Below, piece by piece: positions 33,733 through 43,002 of a stretch of DNA of 64,000 nucleotides; the stretch's first letter is position 1, and each line of letters starts with the position of its first letter. The stretch is from assembly GCA_016927475.1 (NCBI GenBank), contig JAFGMO010000065.1, forward strand, positions 1 to 64,000. Reading direction: 5' to 3'. A program made the translations under genes and the position numbers. The notes under the pieces were generated by a model. That model did not search any database and had not been told where the DNA came from. It saw nothing but the letters and a program-made list of their open reading frames with translations. This DNA comes from Candidatus Aminicenantota bacterium. GTDB lineage: Bacteria > Acidobacteriota > Aminicenantia > Aminicenantales > Aminicenantaceae.

Positions 33733-34560
33733 ATGTTTTTGAGAATATTATCAAAGGAATGGCGGGAGAACATTGTCATTTTTGTTTTGGCCATCCTTTT
33801 TATGACCGCTATGGTGGTTTTGAGCCTGACCAACCAGACGGAACTCACCCTTCATTTTTCAGGAATGTTTCTTCTCCTCTTCCTTCCTTTTGCGGCATTA
33901 TTGATCGGCTCGGGCGGTTTTTATACTGAGTTCAAGGATAATGCCTGGATTTATCTTTTTTCCCGCCCGATAAAAAAAGAGATTCTCTGGATATTCAAGT
34001 ATATCTCTTTGTTGAGTATCCTCGCTGTCATTTTCGGTATTTTTTTTCTGGCCAAGCAAATCCTTCCCGGTCTTGATGAGATAATCAACGATATCAAGTT
34101 TCCCACGGGGTTTCGCAGTGTTCTTTCTTTCTCTCTCTATTTTGTGATTCCCGTTATTGCCTTTACGGTCTCTTTCTCGATTTCCATTCTTTACGATAAG
34201 CCTTTCATCGTCTTTTTTGTATCCATTTTTGTCGGAACGGCCCTGGCATTCGTTTACCGCTATTACGTAGAATTTCTCATGAAAACCTATTTTTACATGG
34301 GAAGCTTCCGGGTATTGAGACTGTTTTTTGCCTTGAGCTTTATTCTGGCCTCGGTCTTGACTCTTACAAAATCAGACTTTTCTCAGATGGGACGAAAAAT
34401 CCTGACGTTTTCCAAATTCGCTGCGTTTTTTTTAATTATTTCCCTGGTTCTGGGCACGGTTGTAATCGCTAAAGGCGATCTTTTCAGGGGAACCAAATTA
34501 TTCTATCCGTATTTTGCCGTCAAGCATAAAGGAGATGTGTTTGCTGACCATTTTTCTTAG
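33733..34560 (+). CDS. ABC transporter permease, reading in frame into a propeller domain after a TAG
   Basis: This 275-residue permease has six predicted spans (IVIFVLAILFMTAMVVLSL, GMFLLLFLPFAALLIGSGGF, YISLLSILAVIFGIFFLA, a central pair, and FAAFFLIISLVLGTVVIAKG), in the ABC-2 style of YtrC-like proteins. GGAGGA precedes the ATG. It ends ...VFADHFS then TAG (34558-34560). The same frame continues without another stop through 35619 as a beta-propeller-like domain. Probably the original gene encoded one 628-residue protein (permease plus extracytoplasmic propeller). Either a nonsense mutation split it or the stop is read through. Confidence 0.8.
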   Translation: MFLRILSKEWRENIVIFVLAILFMTAMVVLSLTNQTELTLHFSGMFLLLFLPFAALLIGSGGFYTEFKDNAWIYLFSRPIKKEILWIFKYISLLSILAVIFGIFFLAKQILPGLDEIINDIKFPTGFRSVLSFSLYFVIPVIAFTVSFSISILYDKPFIVFFVSIFVGTALAFVYRYYVEFLMKTYFYMGSFRVLRLFFALSFILASVLTLTKSDFSQMGRKILTFSKFAAFFLIISLVLGTVVIAKGDLFRGTKLFYPYFAVKHKGDVFADHFS

Positions 34561-35619
34561 GGGATAGTCTGTTACGACACAGAGGCCGATAAGGTAAAAA
34601 AAATAACCAGTAAATCTGATTATTTAATGTCCAGCTATTCCATTGCGGGGGATAAGATTGCTTTTCTTGCTTATGAGGGAAGGGGCCGGGGAAGGTGGTA
34701 CGAGGATCTCTGGGTAGTCAACACGGATGGCACCGGAGAGAAGGTTCTCGTGGAAACGAATCATCCAGATTCTCCCTTTTTTAATCGTGAAATCTGGGGA
34801 AACGTACGGCTCTCGCCCGACGGCGGCAAAGTTATTTTTCTTACCGGAATAACGGAAAGAAAATCGGACAAAAACAGAATCACGGTATGGCGTATGAATA
34901 CGGACGGTAAGGAAATTCAAAAAAAGACGGTGGATTTCCCTCTGAATTATTCAGATTTCCGTCTGGTGGCTTGGCCGGTATATAAAGGGGATCTTTTATT
35001 TTTTGTTGAGGACAAATCTCTAAGGTTCGGGAGGATTCCCGACAGACTCGTATGGCTCGACCTGGAAAGCTTGAAATATCAAGTCCTGTTTGACGATGTC
35101 AAAGCCGTTCCAAATAAAGATATGTATGTCTGTCCGAAACAAAATTTTATTGTTCTGGTAACCGGGGATCGTTCTATAAACAACGATAAATTAGTTCTTC
35201 TCGACATGAAAACGTTGCAACACAGGGTTATCTTTGAAGCGGATAAAATGAAATTATGGACGTTGAAATGGAGCCCTGATGGAGAAAAATTTCTCTTTTC
35301 GAGGGCGAATGAAACATATATCTACTTTCCTTCCGATGATAAAATCGAAAAAGTCGGCCGGAGAAATTATGGTTGTGAAATCGGATTAGACTGGCTTCTC
35401 GACGGAAAAAGATTTGTCTTTATCAATCCTGTTGACGGCGAGTACTATCTGAGTGTTGTGGGTGAGGATTTAAAAGAAAAAAGAAAAATCAAGATTCCTT
35501 ATCCGGTTGAAAGACAGGTTCATGTTTGGGGGCTCGAAAACAAGGTTCTTTTTCACTTAAACCGGAGATTGCTTGTCCGTTTCGACCTTGAAACCGGGAA
35601 GTGGAAAAAAATCTATTAA
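34561..35619 (+). pseudogene. Propeller-like C-terminal domain in frame with the upstream permease
   Basis: The frame runs from directly after the TAG: GIVCYDTEADKVKKITSKSD, then the region from the internal ATG at 34627 (MSSYSIAGDKIAFLAYEGRG). It shows WD40/TolB-like repeat motifs: DLWVVNTDGTGEKVLVETNH, VRLSPDGGKVIFLTGITE, LKWSPDGEKFLFSRA, DWLLDGKRFVFINPVDGEYY. The ATG at 34627 has no ribosome site and no signal peptide, so independent export or translation is unlikely. A membrane-tethered sensor domain for the permease is the natural reading. Gene callers may report 34627-35619 as a separate protein. Confidence 0.7.
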
Positions 35620-35637
35620 GACCACAAAGGAGGGAAG

Positions 35638-36894
35638 ATGAACAAATGTAAAAGCTTTCGGCAAAAAAATAACTCAATATGTTCTTCATTGGTTCTTGCT
35701 ATGAATATGCTTCTATTGATTTTTCTCTTTCCCGCGGATGCACTGAATGGGATAAAGGAGGATCGTCAAGCAGCAGGCGATGTTGAGATTGCCACCAATC
35801 CCAAAACCCCGAAACCCAAGGATGGAAATAAGATTCGGATGGTCTTTGAGGAAGAGCTCTCAATTGGCGTAGAGGAGGGAGATGAAAATTATATGTTCGG
35901 CGGACGCGTTTATTTTAATGCTGATGATGAAGGCTTTATTTATGTCACTGATTGGGACAGAAAAAGAATTCAGAAATTTGATCATAATGGACAATATCTA
36001 TTAACAATCGGCCGTAAGGGACAAGGACCGGGAGAGTTCCGCAATGTCTGGCGTCCCCGATTCGACAAGGATAATCATCTTTTTGTTACGGATATATCAA
36101 ATAATAGGATTCACTTTTTTGATAGATATGGGAATTTTTTAAGAGACAAAAAAATTCCTCAGGGATTTTCCTGCCAATACATAAATTCAAAGGACATGAT
36201 TATTGGAAGTTACAACAAGATCATTGAAGAAGATAAAAGCGGAACAAAGTGGTTTATCTCTTTCGGCATGTTCGACGAAAAATTCAATCCCGTGAAAGAA
36301 ATTCATAAACGAAGCAGCGAATCAAAAACTACAGGGACAAAAAGCAGAGCCCAGTTTACTGCCGATATATGGAGTCAAGATGCCTACAAAGCGGAAATTT
36401 GCCATTTTATGACGGAAGACGACATCCTCTACTTCGGCTATCCTGAAAGATATGAAATACAAATTTTCAGTCCGGAAGGGAAACTCACTAAAATAATCCG
36501 GAGAGAATATGATCCCATAAGGGTATCCAAAATGCATAAAAAAAGATTTGAAAAATACATGGAAGATGAATTTTTCCGTCTTTTTCCCAGATTTAATGAC
36601 ATCAAGGAAGATGTTTTTCGATTGATGGAATATCCCAAATATTTACCTGCCTACCAGAGTTTTGTCGTTATGGAAAACGGATGGCTGTTTGTTGTGGTGG
36701 ATTTTATGCCGGAGCAATACACACTTGTCGATATCTTTGACCGGGACGGAAATTATATTGCTCAATTTGACGCCCGGATTCCTGCGGAAAATTTGTTTTT
36801 CAAGAACGGAAAGGCTTACGCTCTGGCAACCGAAAATGATTACCGGTTTGTGAAAAGATACAAATACGAGATTCAGGAATACAAAGACAACTAG
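35638..36894 (+). CDS. Secreted 6-bladed beta-propeller protein
   Basis: AAAGGAGGG precedes the ATG. After an N-terminal membrane/signal segment (LVLAMNMLLLIFLFPADALN, no lipobox cysteine) the protein shows the propeller pattern: YFNADDEGFIYVTDWDRKRI, then IQKFDHNGQYLLTIGRKGQG with PGEFRN, and FDKDNHLFVTDISNNRIHFF. The GQGPGEF signature is shared with 28365-29531. It follows the permease-propeller operon by 18 bases, so it is probably its last gene and may interact with that transporter at the cell surface. Confidence 0.78.
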   Translation: MNKCKSFRQKNNSICSSLVLAMNMLLLIFLFPADALNGIKEDRQAAGDVEIATNPKTPKPKDGNKIRMVFEEELSIGVEEGDENYMFGGRVYFNADDEGFIYVTDWDRKRIQKFDHNGQYLLTIGRKGQGPGEFRNVWRPRFDKDNHLFVTDISNNRIHFFDRYGNFLRDKKIPQGFSCQYINSKDMIIGSYNKIIEEDKSGTKWFISFGMFDEKFNPVKEIHKRSSESKTTGTKSRAQFTADIWSQDAYKAEICHFMTEDDILYFGYPERYEIQIFSPEGKLTKIIRREYDPIRVSKMHKKRFEKYMEDEFFRLFPRFNDIKEDVFRLMEYPKYLPAYQSFVVMENGWLFVVVDFMPEQYTLVDIFDRDGNYIAQFDARIPAENLFFKNGKAYALATENDYRFVKRYKYEIQEYKDN

Positions 36895-36947
36895 CTTTCC
36901 AGCTTGGCCGACTTATAATATTGGAAATAATAGAGTTAAAAATTTTC

Positions 36948-36978
36948 TCCCTGGGGGATTTTCGTTAAAATGGATTTT
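36948..36978 (+). repeat. Dispersed repeat R2, single copy
   Basis: TCTCCCTGGGGGATTTTCGTTAAAATGGAT closely matches the minus strand at 8092-8122 and 1545-1575. It lies between converging genes (36894+ and 37044-). Confidence 0.55.
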
Positions 36979-37043
36979 TAGGGCAAAAATCGCGTTTAAG
37001 AAATTTCCTACCCTGAACGAATTTTATAATTCATTTAATTTCT

Positions 37044-38183
37044 TTATGATAGGTCGGCCAAGCCGGCTATTATGTTATTGTCCAGCAGCCAGCTTGATAT
37101 GGCTTCCAAAACTCCGGGGGCGAATGTTTTTGGAAGAGTAGCATACTCCAAGATGCTGCCTGTTCGGGCTTTGAGGAATAGATGGTTGGCCTCCGGGAAA
37201 ACGACAATCTTCAAGTCTTCATTCCCGCTGCGGGTGAATGCCTGTTTAAAACCCTCCATGTTCTGCGAGGCATCGCACTGCACATCCAGATCACCGAAAA
37301 GCGCCAGAACGGGAACGGAAACATTCTCCCAGTCTTTTCCAAAATCATGCCGGATGAGATATTGATATCTTGGGAGCTGGAAGGCCTTCATGCTTTGTGC
37401 GGTTCTCCTTTTGGCAAATTTATCCGGGTCGGTTATTGATTTTTTTGTCTCATCGGGCAAAGCTTCCAAACGCTTCAGGATTATTTTGTATATTATGTCA
37501 TTGAGCTTTTCCCAGTTTTTTTCTAAGACAAGGTCAAAAATTTGGCGCTGTTCTTCTACGGTTTCGGACACTTCCTTTTCGGTTTTTCCCTCGGCTTCAG
37601 CCTCCCGTTCAGCCTGCCGAAGGAGCAGATGGTAACCATCGACGGCAGCTCCCCCTAAGGAGATAACGAACGCCGCTTTGGGATTTTTTGCAGCCACGTT
37701 TGCCGCGATCAAGGCCCCTTCGCTGTGTCCCAGAAGACCGACCTTTTCCTTGTCGATCTTATCCTGCTGTAAAAGAAATTCCAAAGCCGCTTCAGCATCT
37801 TGAATGAAGTCCGATTCTTCGGATTTGAGATAATCTCCCGTGGATTTTCCAACACCCCTGTCATCATAACGCAGCACAGCGAGACCTTTGCGGCCCAGCT
37901 CTTCTGCGATAACGGCAAAAGGCCGATAGCCGGGGATTGCTTTTGTCTCGCCGTCACGGTTTTGCTGTCCGCTTCCACTGATGAGAATAACGGCAGGGCA
38001 TGGTTTTTCCGTTGGAGGGAAGGTCAGTATGCCGGCAAGCTCTGTCTCTCCGTTGTGGAAAGAGACTTCCCGGCTGAACAGATGGTTCGTGGTTTGTGAA
38101 GGAAGAGAGGAATATATAAACAAGAGGAAACAAAAAACTAAAAAAGTGTGGATTTTAATTGTATTTCGAAAAATAAATTTCAT
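37044..38183 (-). CDS. Exported alpha/beta hydrolase (dienelactone hydrolase / S33-like)
   Basis: A signal peptide (IKIHTFLVFCFLLFIYSSLP) precedes a canonical alpha/beta hydrolase: PAVILISGSGQQNRDGE (oxyanion region), VLRYDDRGVGKSTGD, nucleophile elbow GLLGHSEGALIA, acid in VPVLALFGDLDVQCDA, and histidine in VFPEANHLFLKA. The layout matches BAAT/prolyl-oligopeptidase-like esterases annotated as 'alpha/beta hydrolase, YbaC/EstB type'. It is 379 residues long. It probably hydrolyses esters or amides outside the cytoplasm; the specificity is unknown. Confidence 0.85.
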   Translation of the reverse strand: MKFIFRNTIKIHTFLVFCFLLFIYSSLPSQTTNHLFSREVSFHNGETELAGILTFPPTEKPCPAVILISGSGQQNRDGETKAIPGYRPFAVIAEELGRKGLAVLRYDDRGVGKSTGDYLKSEESDFIQDAEAALEFLLQQDKIDKEKVGLLGHSEGALIAANVAAKNPKAAFVISLGGAAVDGYHLLLRQAEREAEAEGKTEKEVSETVEEQRQIFDLVLEKNWEKLNDIIYKIILKRLEALPDETKKSITDPDKFAKRRTAQSMKAFQLPRYQYLIRHDFGKDWENVSVPVLALFGDLDVQCDASQNMEGFKQAFTRSGNEDLKIVVFPEANHLFLKARTGSILEYATLPKTFAPGVLEAISSWLLDNNIIAGLADLS

Positions 38184-38415
38184 GGTTTATTCCTTTCTTG
38201 TCTTATTTTAAGACGTTCACATCCATGTATCAAAAGGAAAATATCGCTGAAGAAGTATATATACGGCTTCTACCCTATAACGTTTATTTGAAAAGATTGA
38301 TCCGAAAGTTATCCAAACAATAGTAAATGGGTGACAGTTTATATATTTACCCTATTTCCTGGGCAAGAAGTCTGGATTAGTATTTGAAGAACTTATGCCC
38401 CGCAATCTTTTTTTA

Positions 38416-40974
38416 TTATTCATACCGCATGGAATCGACCGGATTAGCAAGGGCAGCTTTCAATGCCTGGTAACAAACTGTAAAAAGTGAAATAACGAGA
38501 GCCAGGAATCCGGACAACAGAAAGACCTGCCAGCCGATATTTATCCGATAGGCAAAATTCCTCAACCAGCTATGGACGGCAAGATATGCCGCCGGCCAGG
38601 CGATCAGATTGGCAAGAAGAACCCACTTCATAAATTCCTGGGAAAGAAGAACGATAATTCCTGCGACGGAAGATCCCAGCACTTTCCTTATACCGATCTC
38701 TTTTGTCTTCTGTTCGGCTGTAAATGAAGCCAAACCCAACAGTCCCAGGCATGAGATTAATATGGCAATGATCGTGGCAAATATCAGGATTTTTTTCATG
38801 CGTTTTTCGGCAAGATATCGATGGGACAGCCGTGCATCGAGAAATTTATATTCAAATGTTTCACCGGGGAAAAGTTCTTTTTGTGTGCTTTTGATATGAC
38901 CTATAGAGCCTGATATGTTCTCAGGCCGGATCCGGATACAAATATTATCCATGCTCCAATGCATCCTCATCATCAGGGGCTCGATCTCGTCATGAAGAGA
39001 ACTGAAATGGAAATCCTTTATGACTCCGATGATCTTGCCTATAAAGTCATCCCAGTAAACCCGTATTCCCAGGGGCGATTCGAGCCCCATAGCTGCGGCT
39101 GCCGCCTCGTTGATCACACAGCTGTCTTTGAGGTCCGCCGGAATTTTCTCTGAGAAAAATCGTCCCTCAGCCATTTTTATGTCGAAGGTCTTTTGATAAT
39201 CAGCATCCACTCCCATCACATGGATACCGGGAAAGTTGTTTCCTTCTTGTCTTCCATCCCAGCTAAAATCATAGCCGGCGACAGAGCTTTGTTTGATATC
39301 CGGAGTTGTGTTGGCCCGGGTCATGCTCAAAATGTTTGGATTTTTCAAAAGCTCTGTCTTGAATGGAGTAAAGTTTCTGGAAAGCTGGTACCTCATCGGC
39401 AGACAGACGATGTTCTCCTTGTTGTAGCCCAGTTCTTTTTTCATCAAAAAATCCATCTGACGAAAAACAAACAGCGTTCCGATGATCAGGAAAATGGATA
39501 GGGAGAATTGAAAAACAACCAGAAATCTTCTGAATACGGCACTGCCGCTTCTGGATTTAAAGGTACCTTTAAGCACCCGAACAGCCCGGAACGAAGAAAG
39601 AACGAATGCCGGATATATTCCGGAGAGAATACCCGTGAATAGGGTGAGCCCTAATAGGAGAAGGAAAAGGCTTGAAGTGTATTCTATAGTAATCGGTTTT
39701 TCTGCAAGTCGGCTGAAGGTCGGGAGAAGGAAATGTACGAGCAGCAGTCCGAATATCATGGCAATGACGGAAAAAAGAATGGACTCTCCCATAAACTGCT
39801 TGATGAGCTGGGGACGGTTGGCTCCTACGACCTGACGGATGCCGACTTCTCTGGCCCGGTTGGCGGAACGGGCCGTGGAAAGATTCATATAATTGATAGA
39901 GGCGATAAGAAGGATAAATATCGCCATGCCCGCAAAGATGGTGAGGTAAGTAATCGGACCTCCCCCGCCGAGAGAGTAAAGATGAATTTTTGTGACAGGC
40001 TGGAGGTAGAGGGTTGAGCTGGCCCGGGGTACATGCTTTTGGATGACTCCGGATATTTTTGCCTCCACTTCTGTGTATGGGACATTTTTTTGGAGTTGGA
40101 CATAGGTAGAGTAATTGTTGTTTGTCCAATCGTTCATGTTTGCGCCTGATTCTCCCAAAATCTTAAAAGGAATCAGGCATTCGAACTCCATGTGGGAATT
40201 TTTTGGAATATCTTGGAGAACTCCTGTTACTGTCATATCGGTGCCCATTTCTCCGATACGAAGCGTTTTGCCCAAAGGGTTTTCATCGGCAAAATACTTT
40301 TTCTTTATCGTCTCAGAAATGGCAATGGAATAGGGGTCCTGAAGGACGGCCTGGAGTTTCCCATCAAGTAAAGGGAAAGAAAACATCTCCAGGAAGGATT
40401 CGTCCACCAGGGCCACGGATTCTCTTAGATAGTCTTCCTCTCTTCCAACTTTAGCTTTGGTGGTGATGTATCTTGAGGAATACAGGATTTCAGGATATTG
40501 ATTTTCCAGGTAGGCGGCGAGGCCTGAAGGGGTTACACTGACATGGAATATCTGGCCCCCTTGGGGAGATTCCTGAACGACCCGGAAAAGTTCTTGGCTG
40601 TTATCGTGGAGCCTGTCGTACCCCAGCTCTCCCTGGATCCATAGGAATATGATCAGACAGCAGGCTATTCCAATGGCCAGTCCGGTGATGTTGATGAATG
40701 AATGAAGTTTTTGCTTTCTCAGGTTTCTGAGAGTGATTTTCATGTAGTTTTTAACCATGACTATGCTCCAATACACTGAATTTATGAATAGAGCCGGCAA
40801 AGAGCGGATCAGCTGGCCTGCAAGCCACAAGCGGGCTGTTCCCCTTCCTTTGGTTTTGGTGAGGTGCTCATAGATCTCGATTATGGCTTGGCGGAGGGCC
40901 GGACGGTCTTCTGAGGGCACAAAATTAAGCATCAGCCACAAAGATTTGCGTGGAGGAAGATGTTTATTTTTCAT
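38416..40974 (-). CDS. FtsX-like / MacB-type ABC permease (module 1)
   Basis: ATG 40974 overlaps the PadR stop (ATGAAAAATAA) and gives an 852-residue protein. Residues 1-75 are a charged cytosolic helix bundle typical of PadR-linked permeases (SEDRPALRQAIIEIYEHLTK). A first membrane span is LHSFINITGLAIGIACCLII, then a large MacB periplasmic domain, three spans (ILLIASINYMNLSTARSANR, SREVGIRQVVGANRPQLIKQ-type segment), and a second FtsX half ending SCLGLLGLASFTAEQKTKEI, IGIRKVLGSS and NPVDSMRYE. No ATPase is adjacent, so it must share one encoded elsewhere or act in signalling. Peptide or antibiotic extrusion and envelope-stress roles are typical for MacB relatives. Confidence 0.88.
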   Translation of the reverse strand: MKNKHLPPRKSLWLMLNFVPSEDRPALRQAIIEIYEHLTKTKGRGTARLWLAGQLIRSLPALFINSVYWSIVMVKNYMKITLRNLRKQKLHSFINITGLAIGIACCLIIFLWIQGELGYDRLHDNSQELFRVVQESPQGGQIFHVSVTPSGLAAYLENQYPEILYSSRYITTKAKVGREEDYLRESVALVDESFLEMFSFPLLDGKLQAVLQDPYSIAISETIKKKYFADENPLGKTLRIGEMGTDMTVTGVLQDIPKNSHMEFECLIPFKILGESGANMNDWTNNNYSTYVQLQKNVPYTEVEAKISGVIQKHVPRASSTLYLQPVTKIHLYSLGGGGPITYLTIFAGMAIFILLIASINYMNLSTARSANRAREVGIRQVVGANRPQLIKQFMGESILFSVIAMIFGLLLVHFLLPTFSRLAEKPITIEYTSSLFLLLLGLTLFTGILSGIYPAFVLSSFRAVRVLKGTFKSRSGSAVFRRFLVVFQFSLSIFLIIGTLFVFRQMDFLMKKELGYNKENIVCLPMRYQLSRNFTPFKTELLKNPNILSMTRANTTPDIKQSSVAGYDFSWDGRQEGNNFPGIHVMGVDADYQKTFDIKMAEGRFFSEKIPADLKDSCVINEAAAAAMGLESPLGIRVYWDDFIGKIIGVIKDFHFSSLHDEIEPLMMRMHWSMDNICIRIRPENISGSIGHIKSTQKELFPGETFEYKFLDARLSHRYLAEKRMKKILIFATIIAILISCLGLLGLASFTAEQKTKEIGIRKVLGSSVAGIIVLLSQEFMKWVLLANLIAWPAAYLAVHSWLRNFAYRINIGWQVFLLSGFLALVISLFTVCYQALKAALANPVDSMRYE

Positions 40975-41269
40975 GGGTTGTTTTCTCTGAGAGAAGGATG
41001 GAAAATCCTTCATACATGTTGTCATGGAGTTGTTTGGCATCAATAAGAGCCCGGTAGCCTTTATCCGTCAGTTTGTAATACTGAATGGCTTTGCCTCCCT
41101 GTGTGTGCTTTGGTTTGCCCGTGTAAGTTGTCACGTATCCTTTCTTTTTCATTTTGTTGAGCGTGATGTTGAGAGAACCGAAGGCCCAGTCTTTGCCCGT
41201 GTTTTCGTGCAGGAAACTGCGGATGTTGACTAAGTAAGCAGGTTCTTTTAGGCGGATTATCGTGAGCAT
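40964..41269 (-). CDS. PadR-family regulator (module 1)
   Basis: The short PadR protein (101 residues) has the winged-helix pattern KDWAFGSLNITLNKMKKKGY then VTTYTGKPKHTQGGKAIQYY and KLTDKGYRALIDA. Its stop overlaps the permease start, so the two genes are co-translated. PadR regulators repress neighbouring transport or stress genes until a ligand binds. A palindrome TTATAT TC ATATAA lies upstream at 41324-41337. Confidence 0.85.
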   Translation of the reverse strand: MLTIIRLKEPAYLVNIRSFLHENTGKDWAFGSLNITLNKMKKKGYVTTYTGKPKHTQGGKAIQYYKLTDKGYRALIDAKQLHDNMYEGFSILLSEKTTHEK

Positions 41270-41323
41270 GAATAACTCTTCTTGTTTTGTGAGGTCATGA
41301 TTGTTTCTTTAACAAATTTAAAG

Positions 41324-41337
41324 TTATATTCATATAA
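41324..41337. promoter_or_regulatory. Palindrome upstream of PadR module 1
   Basis: TTATAT (41324-41329), TC, ATATAA (41332-41337) is a perfect inverted repeat 55 bases before the PadR start on the minus strand. It may be an operator, but AT-rich chance palindromes of this size are common. Confidence 0.35.
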
Positions 41338-41390
41338 ACGCTGTTCTTTTTCTGAAGGTTGATAAAAAATTACATTGGCTGCATTTTCGC

Positions 41391-41560
41391 TTATTGAACA
41401 GTGGAGCCTATTTTGAGCTCTGTGGATTGTATGTTTAGATGAAATTTTTGCCGTTGACTGTATTGGATCGCATCTGATAACCTTATTCCATTAGTTTATT
41501 CCGGTTAATCGGAAGGTGAAATGAGGAAAATTGCGAGGGATGTGGGGCAAACACAAAAAC
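41391..41560 (+). repeat. IS91-like 3' end and R3 fragment; no gene in 41341-41694
   Basis: GAGCTCTGTGGATTGTATGT followed by TTAGATGAAAT (41412-41444) resembles the end of IS91 copy A (1776-1805). Further on, TGAGGAAAATTGCGAGGGATGTGG then CAAACACAAAAA (41521-41558) resembles the R3 copies at 5340-5380 and 13650-13680. A short frame 41583-41690 (SLSFRSRIETIWRQLGKMGN) looks like a coding remnant I cannot name. Confidence 0.4.
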
Positions 41561-41694
41561 AAATTTTCTGTAAAGATTAAGCCATGGTTCCGCCGGCAGC
41601 CTATCCTTCCGATCTCGGATTGAAACCATTTGGAGGCAGCTGGGCAAAATGGGAAACAAACAGCGGATAAAAGAAATAAACAAGGAGTTCGATT

Positions 41695-42744
41695 ATGCGT
41701 ATTTTTAAAAAAATTTCTGTGTTATTAATGGTTTTTACGGTTTTACTAAATATTTCCACTTTCGGGCAGACATTAAATGTCGGTGAAATCTCGGCAGAAC
41801 CAGGCGAAAGAACCGATGGTTTCATTATCGTGCCGGAGGGATCCGACGGTGAAGAAGTGAAGATCCCCCTAACCGTTATTAACGGAGCCAATAAAGGGCC
41901 TGTGCTTGCCTTAACAGCAGCTATTCACGGATACGAATACCCACCGGTCATAGCTTTTCAGCGACTGATTACAATGATCGATCCAAAACAGGTATCCGGC
42001 GCTTTGATATTTGTTCATGTTGCCAACATTCCCTCCTTCCTGAAACGCACAATTTATTATGGCCCGCATGACTGGAAAAACCTGAACCGGGTATTTCCGG
42101 GCAAAGAGGACGGCACGATGTCCGAGCGCATTGCCTTTCAGATAACCAAAGAGGTCATCGATCAATGTGATTATCTTATTGATAACCACTGCGGTGACGG
42201 CAATGAAGACTTGATGCCTTATCTTTACTGCCCGCAGATCGGAGATGCAAATATAGATAAAGTTACAAAGATGATGGCAGAGAATTACGGACTTCCCCTG
42301 GCTATCAATGAAAAAGGAAGGCCAACAGATATCAAGGAATCCGTGTATGCGGGAAACACAGCCATAGTGAGAGGGAAACCGGCTATCACCATCGAATCCG
42401 GAAAACTGGGCAGGACAGATGAAATAGATATAAAAAGAGTTGTCACCGGTACTCTAAACATAATGAAAGTTTTGAACATGATCAAAGGTGAACCGGAGAT
42501 CAAGGCAAAACCGGTTTGGGTGCAGAAGTATACGATCATCCGCTCCGAGAAAACGGGTATATTTTATCCTTTGGTCAGCAGAGCCGACCATGTGCAAAAA
42601 GGCCAACTTATAGGTTATCTCACCGATTTTTTCGGTAAAAGAATACAGGAGGCAAGAGCCCCTTATGACGGAATCGTGCTTTACATCGTAGCCACTCCGC
42701 CTATGAGCCCGGGGGAGCCGATGGCATCCATTGGCCAGTTCTGA
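41695..42744 (+). CDS. Exported AstE/AspA-like M14-fold deacylase
   Basis: After a signal peptide (VLLMVFTVLLNISTFGQ) come the zinc-binding motifs of the succinylglutamate desuccinylase/aspartoacylase family: TAAIHGYEYPPVIAF (HxxE) and CDYLIDNHCGDGNEDLMPYL (second His), then NLNRVFPGKEDGTMSERIAF (substrate Arg/Asn region) and ITIESGKLG (catalytic Glu). The C-terminal region PLVSRADHVQKGQLIGYLTD and APYDGIVLYIVATPPMSPGE is a lipoyl-like barrel found in the family. It should deacylate an N-acyl amino acid or similar in the periplasm. It is 349 residues and monocistronic. Confidence 0.86.
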   Translation: MRIFKKISVLLMVFTVLLNISTFGQTLNVGEISAEPGERTDGFIIVPEGSDGEEVKIPLTVINGANKGPVLALTAAIHGYEYPPVIAFQRLITMIDPKQVSGALIFVHVANIPSFLKRTIYYGPHDWKNLNRVFPGKEDGTMSERIAFQITKEVIDQCDYLIDNHCGDGNEDLMPYLYCPQIGDANIDKVTKMMAENYGLPLAINEKGRPTDIKESVYAGNTAIVRGKPAITIESGKLGRTDEIDIKRVVTGTLNIMKVLNMIKGEPEIKAKPVWVQKYTIIRSEKTGIFYPLVSRADHVQKGQLIGYLTDFFGKRIQEARAPYDGIVLYIVATPPMSPGEPMASIGQF

Positions 42745-42756
42745 TAAAAATAAGAT

Positions 42757-42910
42757 CTGGACATCTGGCCTCAATGTGTTGGACAAATGCATATTATCTC
42801 TTTTATTGAAGACCATGAAGTCATTGACAGGATCATCGATTACCTCAAGCTGACCTTTTAGGCTGAACGTTCTCCTCCTGCACAAGTTCAGCTCTCTATA
42901 GCAGCTGAGG
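42757..42910 (+). mobile_element. IS91-family transposase C-terminal fragment (copy C)
   Basis: The frame around 42775 reads PQCVGQMHIISFIEDHEVID then RIIDYLKLTF, a TAG at 42859-42861, and AERSPPAQVQ. This is the same C-terminal region as copies A and B (RIISLIQD.., KAERPPP). It is the most divergent copy and carries an in-frame stop, so it is an old remnant. Confidence 0.7.
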
Positions 42911-42931
42911 AACTATCAGAGTATACGGGCA

Positions 42932-42962
42932 AAAACGGGGACACATTACACATTTACCCCAT
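42932..42962 (+). repeat. GGGGACACAATAC repeat, copy 1
   Basis: ACGGGGACACATTACACATT then TACCCCATTT. Related copies are at 43243-43271 (-) and 55938-55968 (+), with parts at 29578-29590 and 38325-38352. Confidence 0.5.
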
Positions 42963-43002
42963 TTATTCAAAAAAAATTCAGGTATCGAATGAGCGCTGAG
43001 AA

